The notes beneath the pieces are model-generated. The model ran no database searches. It saw nothing but the letters and a program-made list of their open reading frames with translations, and was not told where the DNA came from. This document shows, piece after piece, positions 1-8,768 of a stretch of 64,000 bases of DNA. This DNA is from Terriglobales bacterium. Lineage in GTDB: Bacteria; Acidobacteriota; Terriglobia; Terriglobales; Acidobacteriaceae. Position 1 is the first letter of the stretch; every line of letters starts with the position of its first letter. The DNA is taken from positions 95,715-159,714 of the forward strand of contig JASHOU010000216.1 in the NCBI GenBank assembly GCA_030038475.1, given 5' to 3'. Both the position numbers and the translations under genes were made by a program.

Positions 1-773
1 TTGAAGTGCGCGATCTCCCAAACGATATTTTTGTCGGCGGCCACAGCGTGGCGCGAACTATTGGAAACGGCCGCCAACTGCGCTAAAGCCCACGCAACCA
101 TGCTGTAGTACGTATGAGCGACGCCCTGATAGGCAGCGGGACCGCTCCATGAGCCGTCCGATTGCTGGATTGCAGCCAACCAATCGCCTGCCGCTACGGC
201 TTGTCGCAAAATCTGCGTCTCTCCAGTTTCCGCGTGGGCGCGAACCAGTCCTTGCAAGATCTGGCCGGTATTAAACACCGAGGGTTGCGCGATGACGTCG
301 GGTTCGCCGTGGGAGCGATGGAGTCCTGCGGGAAAAGCACCCGATGGCATTTGCAGCGCAAGCAGCCACTGGGTCGCGCGTTCTGCGATCTGCAACAGGC
401 AGGAGTCCTGCGACAAGCGCGCAACATCGTAGAGCGTGGGAATGATGTACCCGGTGACTTCGGGATAAGACTCCGAATAACCGGTGAGCAGACTGTAATA
501 CGCTGCAATGCCGCCGTCACGACGTTGCGCGGCAAGAATCCAGGCGATTACAGATTGCAGCGCGTCGGACCTAGGGATAGTGGTGGACGAGTATGAGTAG
601 AGATGGCGATATTCGAACGTCGTGCGTCGTCGGTCCGAGGCGAGCCTCGAAACCAAAGGGAGAACACGTTGCGGCGCCCGCAGCAGACAAGCGGCTTCTT
701 TAAACGCGCGAATGGCTCTCGAGCCCATGAAAGTCGACGTCATGAAACTTCGCCTGGATTCGGAAGTGTTCAT
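1..773 (-). CDS. Alpha/alpha-barrel (prenyltransferase/squalene-cyclase-like) protein, 3' end cut off
   Basis: Reading the minus strand from ATG at 773 gives about 257 residues open to the window edge. The start follows GAGGTG and lies 16 bases after the asnB stop; a second ATG at 743 is possible. Visible repeats are typical of (alpha/alpha)6 barrel proteins: AQRRDGGI near residue 75, ALQMPSGAF near 130, FNTGQILQGLVRAH near 160 and IQQSDGSWSG near 195. These Q..DG.W/F repeats resemble squalene-hopene cyclase, prenyltransferase beta subunits and polysaccharide-acting barrels. In a glycan locus a role in polysaccharide modification or degradation is more likely than terpene chemistry, but the catalytic residues are not identifiable and the C-terminus is missing. 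Last gene of the minus-strand run seen here. Confidence 0.7.
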   Translation of the reverse strand, partial: MNTSESRRSFMTSTFMGSRAIRAFKEAACLLRAPQRVLPLVSRLASDRRRTTFEYRHLYSYSSTTIPRSDALQSVIAWILAAQRRDGGIAAYYSLLTGYSESYPEVTGYIIPTLYDVARLSQDSCLLQIAERATQWLLALQMPSGAFPAGLHRSHGEPDVIAQPSVFNTGQILQGLVRAHAETGETQILRQAVAAGDWLAAIQQSDGSWSGPAAYQGVAHTYYSMVAWALAQLAAVSNSSRHAVAADKNIVWEIAHF

Positions 774-789
774 CGAGTTCCGCGTCACC

Positions 790-2811
790 TCACGCCGTAG
801 CCAACTGCTGTTCGCCGATGTGGCGCTCAGCAAATGCACGCGCTCCGCCATCGAGAAAAAGCTGCGCCCATATCTCCAGCGTAAGAAATTGCCAAATCTG
901 CATGGACCAGTCTTCCGCGCCGCGGCGATGTTCGTCGACGTACCGTCGCACTGCTTCCGGCTGAAACAATCCACGCCTGCGGATTTGGCTTTCCGAAAGC
1001 AGATCATCGGTCATGGAACGCAGGTCGTGCGCTAACCAGTAATCGATCGGCGCGGCAAACCCGGCTTTCGGTTGGCGCATTACTTCATCGGGCAGCATGT
1101 TACGCATGGCTTCGCGAAAAACATATTTCGTCACCGGACGCCATTTTCCCTTCAGCTTCCACTCGGGCGGCACGTTCCAGGCCGCGAATTCAGCCAACTC
1201 GCGGTCGAGGAAAGGCACACGCACCTCGACCGACGACGCCATGCTCATTTTGTCGTTATAAGTCAGATTCAGCGTCGGCATGAAAATCTTGCTGTCGAGA
1301 TAAAGCATCTGGTTGAGAAAATCGGCGTGCTGCACCTTGTCGAATGCTGCCAGGTGCCGATCCGCGGGCTCGCTCTCTGCACCCTGCCGCGATTTCAAGC
1401 TGTCTAAATCTCGCCGCTGCTGTACATCAAGATAAGTACAGTTTCGTATGAATGCTTCGGCCGGACTAAATTTCAGGCTGCGCGCCGCTTTCTTGGCCAG
1501 ACGCACTGGGCCTTTCCAACGAGTTCCGCGCAGCGATGGCAATGCAAAAACGAGCCGCTCCGCGGCGGAGCGGGCAAAGCGTGGAATGCGCCGGTAGTGT
1601 CGCGCCCACCCGTATGCTACGTGCTTTCGATACCCCGCAAAAAGCTCGTCGCCACCGACTCCTGAAAGAAGCACCGTCGATTGTTTTCGCGCCTCGCGAC
1701 ACACGAGGTATGCCATGATGATTGCCGGATCGGCTGTAGGCTCATCCATGTGCCAGGCGAGCTTCGGCAACAGAGAGACCACGTCGGGCTCGACCACGAT
1801 CTCATGATGCTCGATCTCACGATGCTCGCAGCTCAACTTGCGCGCGAACCGCATCGGAACGGTGGGATCGTCAATGGCCGTCTCGCCCACGCGATATTTT
1901 CCGGGAAAGGTAATCGTGTAGGTTCGCACGGGTTGTTTGCGCGCCATCGCCGCCACAATGCTCGACGAATCGAGCCCCGCGCTGAGAAATGCTGCGATCG
2001 GAACGTCGCTCACCATCTGCCGCTCGACCGACGCGCAGAAGCGTGTGCAAATTTCATCGGCCACATCCGCTTCAGATTTTTCAAATCGGTGATCGGCTGG
2101 AGGAAACGTCAAGTCCCAGTATTGTTTGATCTGAAGCTCGCCGCGTTGCCATACTGCGTAGTGTCCCGCCGGAAGCTTGTAGATGCCCTCAAACATCGTC
2201 AGCGGATCCGGCACCCAGAGGAAGGTCAGATATTTCTCGAGCGCTTCGAAGCTCATGCGCGCTTCGATTCCCGGCACTTCGAGCAGCGCTTTCACTTCGG
2301 AAGCGAAAGCGAGTTTTCCGCCGCGCTCGCAATAATAAAGAGGCTTGATTCCGAAATGATCGCGCGCCAAAAACAGCTTTGGAGAAGCGCTGCGCAAATC
2401 CCCGCGCAAATCGACGATGGCGAGTGCAAACATGCCGTTCAGCCGATTCAGGCAGTCTTTGAGGCGATCGGGTCCGTATTCTTCGTAGAGATGAACTACA
2501 ACTTCGGTATCGGTGTGCGAGCGGAAACGATGACCCTTGCTTTCGAGCTCCGTCCGCAGATCGGCGAAATTGTAGACCTCGCCGTTGTAGGTGATCCACA
2601 CTGTGCCATCTTCGTTCGCCATCGGCATGTGGCCGCTGGCGGAAAGATCGAGAATGGCAAGACGGCGGCTTCCCAGTCCTATGTATCCGCCATCGGGGAA
2701 ATGCCGCTGCCAGAGTCCGAAGTCATCGGGACCGCGGTGCGACTGCACGCTCGTCATGCGGCTAAGCGTCTCCGTGTCTCCGCAGTTCACCAGTCCGCTG
2801 ATGCCGCACAC
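790..2811 (-). CDS. asnB: Asparagine synthase-like glutamine amidotransferase (first copy)
   Basis: 673 residues, the family's usual length. The N-terminus MCGISG gives the Ntn-hydrolase nucleophile Cys2, followed by SHRGPDD and the GLGSRRLAILDLS block; the synthetase domain starts near residue 245. The PP-loop reads FLSAGLDSS instead of SGG.DS, so its second residue is changed; the downstream GVGGDELFAGY block is intact. The family moves glutamine ammonia onto a carboxyl via an acyl-adenylate. In exopolysaccharide loci such copies are thought to amidate uronic-acid or amino-acid groups of the glycan rather than to make free asparagine. It is 3 bases downstream of the GT2 gene at 2815-3807, so co-transcription is likely. 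The specific acceptor is unknown. Confidence 0.93.
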   Translation of the reverse strand: MCGISGLVNCGDTETLSRMTSVQSHRGPDDFGLWQRHFPDGGYIGLGSRRLAILDLSASGHMPMANEDGTVWITYNGEVYNFADLRTELESKGHRFRSHTDTEVVVHLYEEYGPDRLKDCLNRLNGMFALAIVDLRGDLRSASPKLFLARDHFGIKPLYYCERGGKLAFASEVKALLEVPGIEARMSFEALEKYLTFLWVPDPLTMFEGIYKLPAGHYAVWQRGELQIKQYWDLTFPPADHRFEKSEADVADEICTRFCASVERQMVSDVPIAAFLSAGLDSSSIVAAMARKQPVRTYTITFPGKYRVGETAIDDPTVPMRFARKLSCEHREIEHHEIVVEPDVVSLLPKLAWHMDEPTADPAIIMAYLVCREARKQSTVLLSGVGGDELFAGYRKHVAYGWARHYRRIPRFARSAAERLVFALPSLRGTRWKGPVRLAKKAARSLKFSPAEAFIRNCTYLDVQQRRDLDSLKSRQGAESEPADRHLAAFDKVQHADFLNQMLYLDSKIFMPTLNLTYNDKMSMASSVEVRVPFLDRELAEFAAWNVPPEWKLKGKWRPVTKYVFREAMRNMLPDEVMRQPKAGFAAPIDYWLAHDLRSMTDDLLSESQIRRRGLFQPEAVRRYVDEHRRGAEDWSMQIWQFLTLEIWAQLFLDGGARAFAERHIGEQQLATA

Positions 2812-2814
2812 GAG

Positions 2815-3807
2815 TTAATTCCTCCCTACGCGCAGTTCGTAGATTTTGGCTTTGGAATGGAACATTTGCACCGCTTGAAAGCCGCAATAGAGCAGGCCAG
2901 GTACGCCATCGAGAAATCCCAGCCGCAAAACGTAGCGATACAAAAAGAGCAGCACAGGAGAACCGGGCAACCGATAAACTTTTCGCTTAAGCCATCTGCG
3001 GCGCTGCGCCTGAGTGCCGAACAACTTCGCGTCCATTTCCTCCGGATTGCCTCCCGGCTGCAGAAGTACGCGTGCCTCCCAGTTCGAGTATTCGTTGTGC
3101 TTCAGGATGTAACGCGATAGCGAATCGACATTGCGATGAATCAGAGCATTGCGTAGGGCCGCCGTAGATCCGTCGACGACCACGTGCTCGTGGATTTCGA
3201 TATCGGCCATTGACGTATCCTGATCTTTCAACCGGCACTCAAAACGTCCGTGGCCCTTGCGGAACAACGACAGCTTCCAAAAGTTCGCATCACAATGCCG
3301 TAAAATTCTTCCGAGAAAATACAGCTGCAGGCAGATGTAATATCCGTCGGCTTCAGGGTTTTCGATCGCGCGCCGAATTTCCCGAATCAGTTCCGGCGTC
3401 AGGGCCTCGTCGGCATCGAGCAGCAGAACCCAGTCATAGGCAAGCGGCAGCGTATCCATCGCCCACTGGCGCTTTTTGGGCCAGCCACCGGAGTAGTAGA
3501 ACTGAACAACCTTGGCGCCGCGAGACTTAGCTATAGCAGCGGTTTCATCCGTGCTCTGCGAATCGATGACGTAGACTTCGCCGGCCTCTGCGAGCGAGTC
3601 GAGACAAAAGGGCAGGTTGCGCGCCTCGTTGCGGACCGGAATAATCACGCTCACCGGCAATATCGGCACGCTCGCGCTGCGCCCCGGCAGACCTGTCGCA
3701 GACACGCGTGGTTCGGAGACAGCAAGCTCGGACAGGCCATTACTTGACAGGCGATGGTTTAACACGCCGCCTTTTGACACACCGCGCCCTGACTTTGTTT
3801 CGATCAA
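2815..3807 (-). CDS. Glycosyltransferase family 2 (WaaE-like)
   Basis: 330 residues from a TTG start; no ATG precedes the domain, so the start is uncertain and the first 50 residues are low-complexity and probably not structured. The GT-A fold begins with PVSVIIPVRNEARN near residue 52, then VIDSQSTDET and the metal-binding LLLDADEALTP near 130, as in WaaE/LgtF-type inner-core glucosyltransferases. GGWPKKRQWAMD is also typical of that group. It is soluble or peripheral, with one possible hydrophobic stretch near residue 295. It sits 3 bases upstream of asnB and downstream of a second asnB, and likely adds one sugar to the lipid-linked repeat unit. Sugar specificity cannot be read. Confidence 0.88.
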   Translation of the reverse strand: MIETKSGRGVSKGGVLNHRLSSNGLSELAVSEPRVSATGLPGRSASVPILPVSVIIPVRNEARNLPFCLDSLAEAGEVYVIDSQSTDETAAIAKSRGAKVVQFYYSGGWPKKRQWAMDTLPLAYDWVLLLDADEALTPELIREIRRAIENPEADGYYICLQLYFLGRILRHCDANFWKLSLFRKGHGRFECRLKDQDTSMADIEIHEHVVVDGSTAALRNALIHRNVDSLSRYILKHNEYSNWEARVLLQPGGNPEEMDAKLFGTQAQRRRWLKRKVYRLPGSPVLLFLYRYVLRLGFLDGVPGLLYCGFQAVQMFHSKAKIYELRVGRN

Positions 3808-3938
3808 ATCTACTCCGTTGGCGGCTGGTAGGTCTCACCATGTTAACTGAAGTGAGCATGTTCTGAAGCGAAGATCGCTGAGGCAGAATCAGCGCGTGCA
3901 AGGCCTGGGGGACGGCCGATTCACAGATGCTGGGCGAA

Positions 3939-5846
3939 TTACGCCGGCAAATTATGTTCACACCACCGCGACAACACGAACAGCGACCACGGACGCGACC
4001 ACGAAGTTTTGCCTGCCAGAAAGCGATTCCACATTTCTCGCACGGCAGCGGTGTTGATGGAAATCCGATCCCAATCGCTTTTCAGCAGCGCGTCTTCGAC
4101 CACCGGCCGCATCTCGCCGCGCAGCCATCGCTCGAACGGCAGCGTGAATCCACGCTTGGGACGGTTCACCACCTGGCTTGGCAAGTCGACTTTCAGACTC
4201 GCCAGCAGCAGACCCTTAGGCGAGTTGCTTTCTAGTTTTCGTTTTCCCGGAATTCGGACGCACGCCTCAACCAAAGCTCGATCAAGAAAGGGCACGCGCA
4301 ACTCCAGGCCATGCGCCATGCTCATAAAGTCGGAATCGCGCAACAGCGTGTTGCGCATGTAGAAACGCGATTCGAGATAAGAAACCCGATTCACGGGATC
4401 GAGAGATTCGCTGGCGATCATGGACTCCTGCAGCACATGATCAAGCGATTTTTGCCAGCACTCGGAATTGGATTTCGAAAAAAGCGCTTCGCGCTCCGCC
4501 GGCCCAAACAACGTACGCGCCAGAAAGTAAGGATGAACGACAGAATTCTCGCCCGTGATCAACTCGGTGATTTTACGCCTGCGATCGCCCCCGCCGCCAA
4601 ACAGCGCCATGGAAGCGAAGATCGGCTGGCGCGCCAGCTTGGGCAAGCGCCCAAACCGCTTGAACAACATCTCCATCTTTTCCATCCTGGGCACGCGGCG
4701 GAAATTCGAATAACCCGCGAACATCTCGTCGGCGCCAAGACCGGTCAGCGCGACCTTCACCCCCGCCGCGCGCGTCCTCGCCGATACGATGTACGTATTG
4801 ACACCGTCGATGGTTGGCTGGTCCATCGCGCAGAGAGCATCGGGTAGCATTTCCAGCGTGTCTTGCTGTGAAACTGGAATCTCATGATGTTCGGTGTCGA
4901 AGTAACGGGCTATTGCGCGCGAATACTGCGCTTCGTTGAACTCCTCCTCGTCGAAAACCAGCGAGAAAGTACTCGCGCGCACACCATTGTTGCTAAGCAC
5001 GGCAACCAGCGCGCTCGAATCAACTCCGCCGGAAAGAAACACCCCGACCGGCACGTCGCTGACAAGATGCGACATTACAGCATCGCGCAATATTGTGGTC
5101 AACTGACCGGCTGCACTCCCGTTCCCTGAATGGGGTTCTGGCGCTGGAGAGGCGTCAAGCGGATTCCAGTATTCCCGGCTGGTCACCGATCCGCTTTCCA
5201 CCCTAAGCATATGTCCCGGCGGAACGGCCTTCACTCCTTCGACCATCGTCCAAGGCTCGTAGACAGAGCCGAACATCAGATAACTCAAAAGCCCCGTCGG
5301 ATCGGTTTTTTGCGGCACGAGGCCCGTCTGCAAAAGCGTTCGGATCTCCGAAGCAAAAATGAAAATCTGCTCGGACTGGTGGTAATACAGCGGCTTGATC
5401 CCCATGGGATCGCGCGCCAACACCAGTCGCTTTCGCGGCGCATCCCAGAGCGCGAACGCGAACATACCGGCCAACCGCTTCAGGCAGTCATCGCCCCAAA
5501 CGCGATAGGCGGCAAGAATCACCTCCGTATCGGAATGACTTTTGAATTCGGCCCCGGCTTTTTCCAACTCCCTGCGCAATTCGCGAAAGTTGTAGATCTC
5601 TCCGTTGAAGACAATCCAGCTCCCGGAAACGGGATCCTGCATCGGCTGGCGGCCAAGCGGAGAAAGATCGAGAATCGCCAATCGCCGGTGGCCTAGACCG
5701 ATCTCCATCGGCTCCGGCTGCGTTTCTCGCAGCAGCACAATGCCGGAGTCATCCGGTCCGCGGTGCGCGAGCGAAAGCGTGGCTCGCTCCAGAACCGCGG
5801 GAGCGACCCGGCCATTGCGCATCACAATGCCGACGATGCCGCACAT
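3939..5846 (-). CDS. asnB: Asparagine synthase-like glutamine amidotransferase (second copy)
   Basis: 635 residues, starting MCGIVGIV, with Cys2 as glutaminase nucleophile and LAHRGPDDSG, GLGHRRLAILDLS and NGEIYNFREL blocks. Unlike its neighbour at 790-2811 it keeps a canonical PP-loop, FLSGGVDSS, near residue 265, and TGLGADEMFAGY near 370. It belongs to the same family but is clearly divergent from the first copy (different spacing and C-terminus), so the two probably act on different acceptors. A 131-base gap without recognisable signals separates it from the GT2 gene. Its 5' end faces the divergent secreted protein gene at 6026, so a promoter should lie in 5847-6010. Confidence 0.94.
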   Translation of the reverse strand: MCGIVGIVMRNGRVAPAVLERATLSLAHRGPDDSGIVLLRETQPEPMEIGLGHRRLAILDLSPLGRQPMQDPVSGSWIVFNGEIYNFRELRRELEKAGAEFKSHSDTEVILAAYRVWGDDCLKRLAGMFAFALWDAPRKRLVLARDPMGIKPLYYHQSEQIFIFASEIRTLLQTGLVPQKTDPTGLLSYLMFGSVYEPWTMVEGVKAVPPGHMLRVESGSVTSREYWNPLDASPAPEPHSGNGSAAGQLTTILRDAVMSHLVSDVPVGVFLSGGVDSSALVAVLSNNGVRASTFSLVFDEEEFNEAQYSRAIARYFDTEHHEIPVSQQDTLEMLPDALCAMDQPTIDGVNTYIVSARTRAAGVKVALTGLGADEMFAGYSNFRRVPRMEKMEMLFKRFGRLPKLARQPIFASMALFGGGGDRRRKITELITGENSVVHPYFLARTLFGPAEREALFSKSNSECWQKSLDHVLQESMIASESLDPVNRVSYLESRFYMRNTLLRDSDFMSMAHGLELRVPFLDRALVEACVRIPGKRKLESNSPKGLLLASLKVDLPSQVVNRPKRGFTLPFERWLRGEMRPVVEDALLKSDWDRISINTAAVREMWNRFLAGKTSWSRPWSLFVLSRWCEHNLPA

Positions 5847-6025
5847 TTTTTGATTCTGCTCGCTTCCCGCTGTCGTTCCATCTTATCGGAACGTGAGCCG
5901 CAACTTCTTCGCTGATTTCATTCCTGCGCCATGGCGAGCACTTCTCCGCGCTTTTTCTGCATATCTTCTGTACTATCGACACGGTAATTCCCTATCGCTT
6001 CGGATTCTGAGAAGGAGTAATGCCG

Positions 6026-8689
6026 ATGGTTCACCCGTCAATGGTACGCCTTGGTTTTGCGGTGCTCCTGCTGTCGTTGAACGTTGACGGACAGACTTCC
6101 GTTTCCAGCGCAAGCAACTGGACACAAACGATTCCCGTCGAACTAACCGCGCACACGGCCGCGACCGTCACGCTGACTCCTTGCCCAATCGGCGTCGACA
6201 CCACGAGCGGCGTTGGCTATCAGGTTTTCATCTCCGGTCGCGGAAACAGCGAAGCAGTCAATGTGACGTCCGGCAGTTGCCGATCGGGAGCTGCATCGGG
6301 AACGATTATGTTCACTCCCTTTTTTTCCTATCCCGCGGGATCGAAAATTGGCTCAGCCTCGTCGGGCATTCAGGAAACGCTGAACGCAGCCTGTGGCGTC
6401 GATCCGACTGCGTGGAAAAATTCGCAGTGCAAAGTCATCATCCCGCCGAACGGGCCCGGCTATCCGCACTCAATGAACACTTATAGCGTTCCGGGAACGA
6501 TTTATCTGCACTCGAACCAATCGGTATTGAGCGGCTATGGAGCTTCACTCGACTGCACCGGCCGCAGCGCTTGCCTGCAGATCGGCAATCTGACCAATTC
6601 CAATTCGTTCGTCAACAATACCGTGCAGGGTCTAACTTTCCGTACGCCGGTGAATTACTCATACAGCCCCGCATATTCTGGAGTGGCGATTGTAAAGACC
6701 GAACGATCGTCGCAACTGGCAACGATCACCACGGCGAGCCCGCATGGTTTTCGCACCGGCGACATGGTGACGATCCTTTTCACCGACAATAGTGCCTACT
6801 GGGGCGATGCCGTTGTCACGGCGGCGCCGACGAATACGACATTCCAGTATGCGCACCCTGGACAAGACATTCCTGCGCAATCCACTCCTGGCGTCGTGGC
6901 CTTGGCTTATGTTGCCGTACTCGACAACGGTGTCAACAGCCATTTCACTGACATTTCCTATGACGAAGTCGGAGAAAAAGGAAGCTTCAACAACTTTTTC
7001 GATCTCTGGGACGACGAAAACGCTACCATCGACCACTTCAACAACAACGCCGTCTCCTTGAACTTTGGCGCGAACTGGACCGGATCGTTTGTATTTTCGG
7101 CGGGAAATCAGGGACGAAATCAGATGGCCTCTCTCATTACGCTACGCGATTCGACGATCACGGCCAATTACTCCAATGGCGTAACGGTTTACAACTCCAA
7201 TGGTGTTTATGTCGAGAACACCGTGCTCCAGGCTACCGGACCCTGGCAGGTATACGCGTCGAACTCGACGGGAAATTATCAGGGCGCGTACTTGAAGAAT
7301 ATTTACTCCGAAAGCTCTGCCGACTTGAATCCGATTTCCCCGGTGCATTCTCCATTCGCGGGAACGGGAATCGCAGGCTTGATCGCGGGCGCAACCAGCG
7401 CGGTGGGAAATTTTGCCGTCGTTGGAACTGGCGGAGTGCTGGGAGCGTTTCCCTCAGCGGGAATCGGAAGCACGCGCTATTCATATTTTATTGTGGCGAA
7501 CGATACGACGGCTGGCACTCATACTTCGCCGATGCAGATTTTGAATTACCGCTCGACCGGAAGCGATTCCATCCCCGTGCGCTGGCCGCGCGTAGCCAAC
7601 GGCGCAGACATAATCACATACGATGTGATTCGCGCAACAACTCCATCGGAAATCGGAGCGGCATATCCAGCGTATGGGAACTGCAACGGCGGAACTACGA
7701 CTTCATGCGGAGAGGTCGCACACGACCTGCCGCAATGCGCCGGACTGGTTTGTACCTATACCGACACCGGCAACGCGGTTCCACGGACCTACAAAATCCA
7801 ACAGGGGAATTACGCCGGAAACCTGATCTTTTGGCCTGGATCGATTGTCTCGGTGAACAAGAGTGTCGCGGTCGATATCGAGCATTCGAATGTGGTCGGC
7901 GTCGGACTCAATGGCAATCCTCTGCAGGTTGCGAGCCGATGCACGGGATACGGCCAGGCATCGCCGGGAGGCTACACCGTTTGCACGGCCAGTAACACCA
8001 CGGCGAACAACAGCGTGCCCAATCAAGCCGCTACGCTGATGACAGATGGAGCAGCGGCGGGTGGAGGCGAAACTCTTTCGAAGGGCCGTTTGAACTTTGG
8101 CAGTTCGCCGTGGGCTACGCTGCAACCGCATCACATCATCACGCTCGTAGACTCGCAGCCGGCTTTGACGCGCGCGACCATCGGCTACCGTCCGCCGGCA
8201 AACACAAACGATGTGTGGATCGGCACGGATGTGGCTACCAGTGGAGTCGCTTTGAACCAAGGGCAGCTAGCGTTTGGTGCGCCAGTCACCATCTCCAACT
8301 ATATCGGCAGCACCGGCGACGGCATGCATGGAAACTGGCTGGAGCGGTTGAGCGCGAAACAGAAAACGTTTGCCGTGCCGGTGGATATTAAAGAAGGAAA
8401 CAGTTTCACGCTGGGAGATGGCTCGCCGCTAACGCAGATGAAAATTTACGCCGTCAGCGTCCCTGCGAGCCACACGGCTTCTCAGAGTTGCGTGGATGTA
8501 GTTGAGGAAGCAAAGGGCCTCGAAAAATCCGATCAAATCACCGGCATCACTCCGCCCGGCAAGTTGGGGAATCTGTCGCTGAATGCTTATGTGGCGGGCG
8601 CGGATGCGATCCTGTTGCACTTCTGCAATGCGAGCACCAGCGAAGCGACCACCCCGTCGGGGAAATACTCCTTTCTGGCCATACGATGA
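6026..8689 (+). CDS. Secreted right-handed beta-helix protein (pectate lyase/tailspike-like)
   Basis: About 887 residues. GAAGGAG at 6011-6017 fits the ATG at 6026 (8 bases) better than the ATG at 6020 (2 bases). An N-terminal hydrophobic run (LGFAVLLLSL) followed by DGQT looks like a signal peptide. The body is rich in Asn, Ser, Thr and Gly with short strand repeats (for example DSTITANYSNGVTVYNSNG), the look of a parallel beta-helix such as polysaccharide lyases and phage tailspikes. Cysteines are paired, as expected outside the cytoplasm. No catalytic motif is assignable. It is the only plus-strand gene in the first 32 kb, standing alone inside a polysaccharide operon, so a role in trimming, binding or anchoring that polysaccharide is a reasonable guess. 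Confidence 0.75.
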   Translation: MVHPSMVRLGFAVLLLSLNVDGQTSVSSASNWTQTIPVELTAHTAATVTLTPCPIGVDTTSGVGYQVFISGRGNSEAVNVTSGSCRSGAASGTIMFTPFFSYPAGSKIGSASSGIQETLNAACGVDPTAWKNSQCKVIIPPNGPGYPHSMNTYSVPGTIYLHSNQSVLSGYGASLDCTGRSACLQIGNLTNSNSFVNNTVQGLTFRTPVNYSYSPAYSGVAIVKTERSSQLATITTASPHGFRTGDMVTILFTDNSAYWGDAVVTAAPTNTTFQYAHPGQDIPAQSTPGVVALAYVAVLDNGVNSHFTDISYDEVGEKGSFNNFFDLWDDENATIDHFNNNAVSLNFGANWTGSFVFSAGNQGRNQMASLITLRDSTITANYSNGVTVYNSNGVYVENTVLQATGPWQVYASNSTGNYQGAYLKNIYSESSADLNPISPVHSPFAGTGIAGLIAGATSAVGNFAVVGTGGVLGAFPSAGIGSTRYSYFIVANDTTAGTHTSPMQILNYRSTGSDSIPVRWPRVANGADIITYDVIRATTPSEIGAAYPAYGNCNGGTTTSCGEVAHDLPQCAGLVCTYTDTGNAVPRTYKIQQGNYAGNLIFWPGSIVSVNKSVAVDIEHSNVVGVGLNGNPLQVASRCTGYGQASPGGYTVCTASNTTANNSVPNQAATLMTDGAAAGGGETLSKGRLNFGSSPWATLQPHHIITLVDSQPALTRATIGYRPPANTNDVWIGTDVATSGVALNQGQLAFGAPVTISNYIGSTGDGMHGNWLERLSAKQKTFAVPVDIKEGNSFTLGDGSPLTQMKIYAVSVPASHTASQSCVDVVEEAKGLEKSDQITGITPPGKLGNLSLNAYVAGADAILLHFCNASTSEATTPSGKYSFLAIR

Positions 8690-8768
8690 ATGTCCAATGT
8701 CCGAAAAAAAGCATGAACCACAGAGACACGGATCACAGAGGACCACACCATATTTAGTCAGAGTTTCC

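Noticed and set aside
1681..3120. Long plus-strand open frame (479 codons)
   Set aside because: It lies antisense to asnB and the GT2 gene, with no recognisable domain and a composition expected of an antisense shadow in GC-rich DNA.
8700..8760. Possible dispersed repeat (ACCACAGAGACACGGATCAC)
   Set aside because: It resembles a motif seen in many genomes, but only one copy was noticed in this window, so it is not listed.
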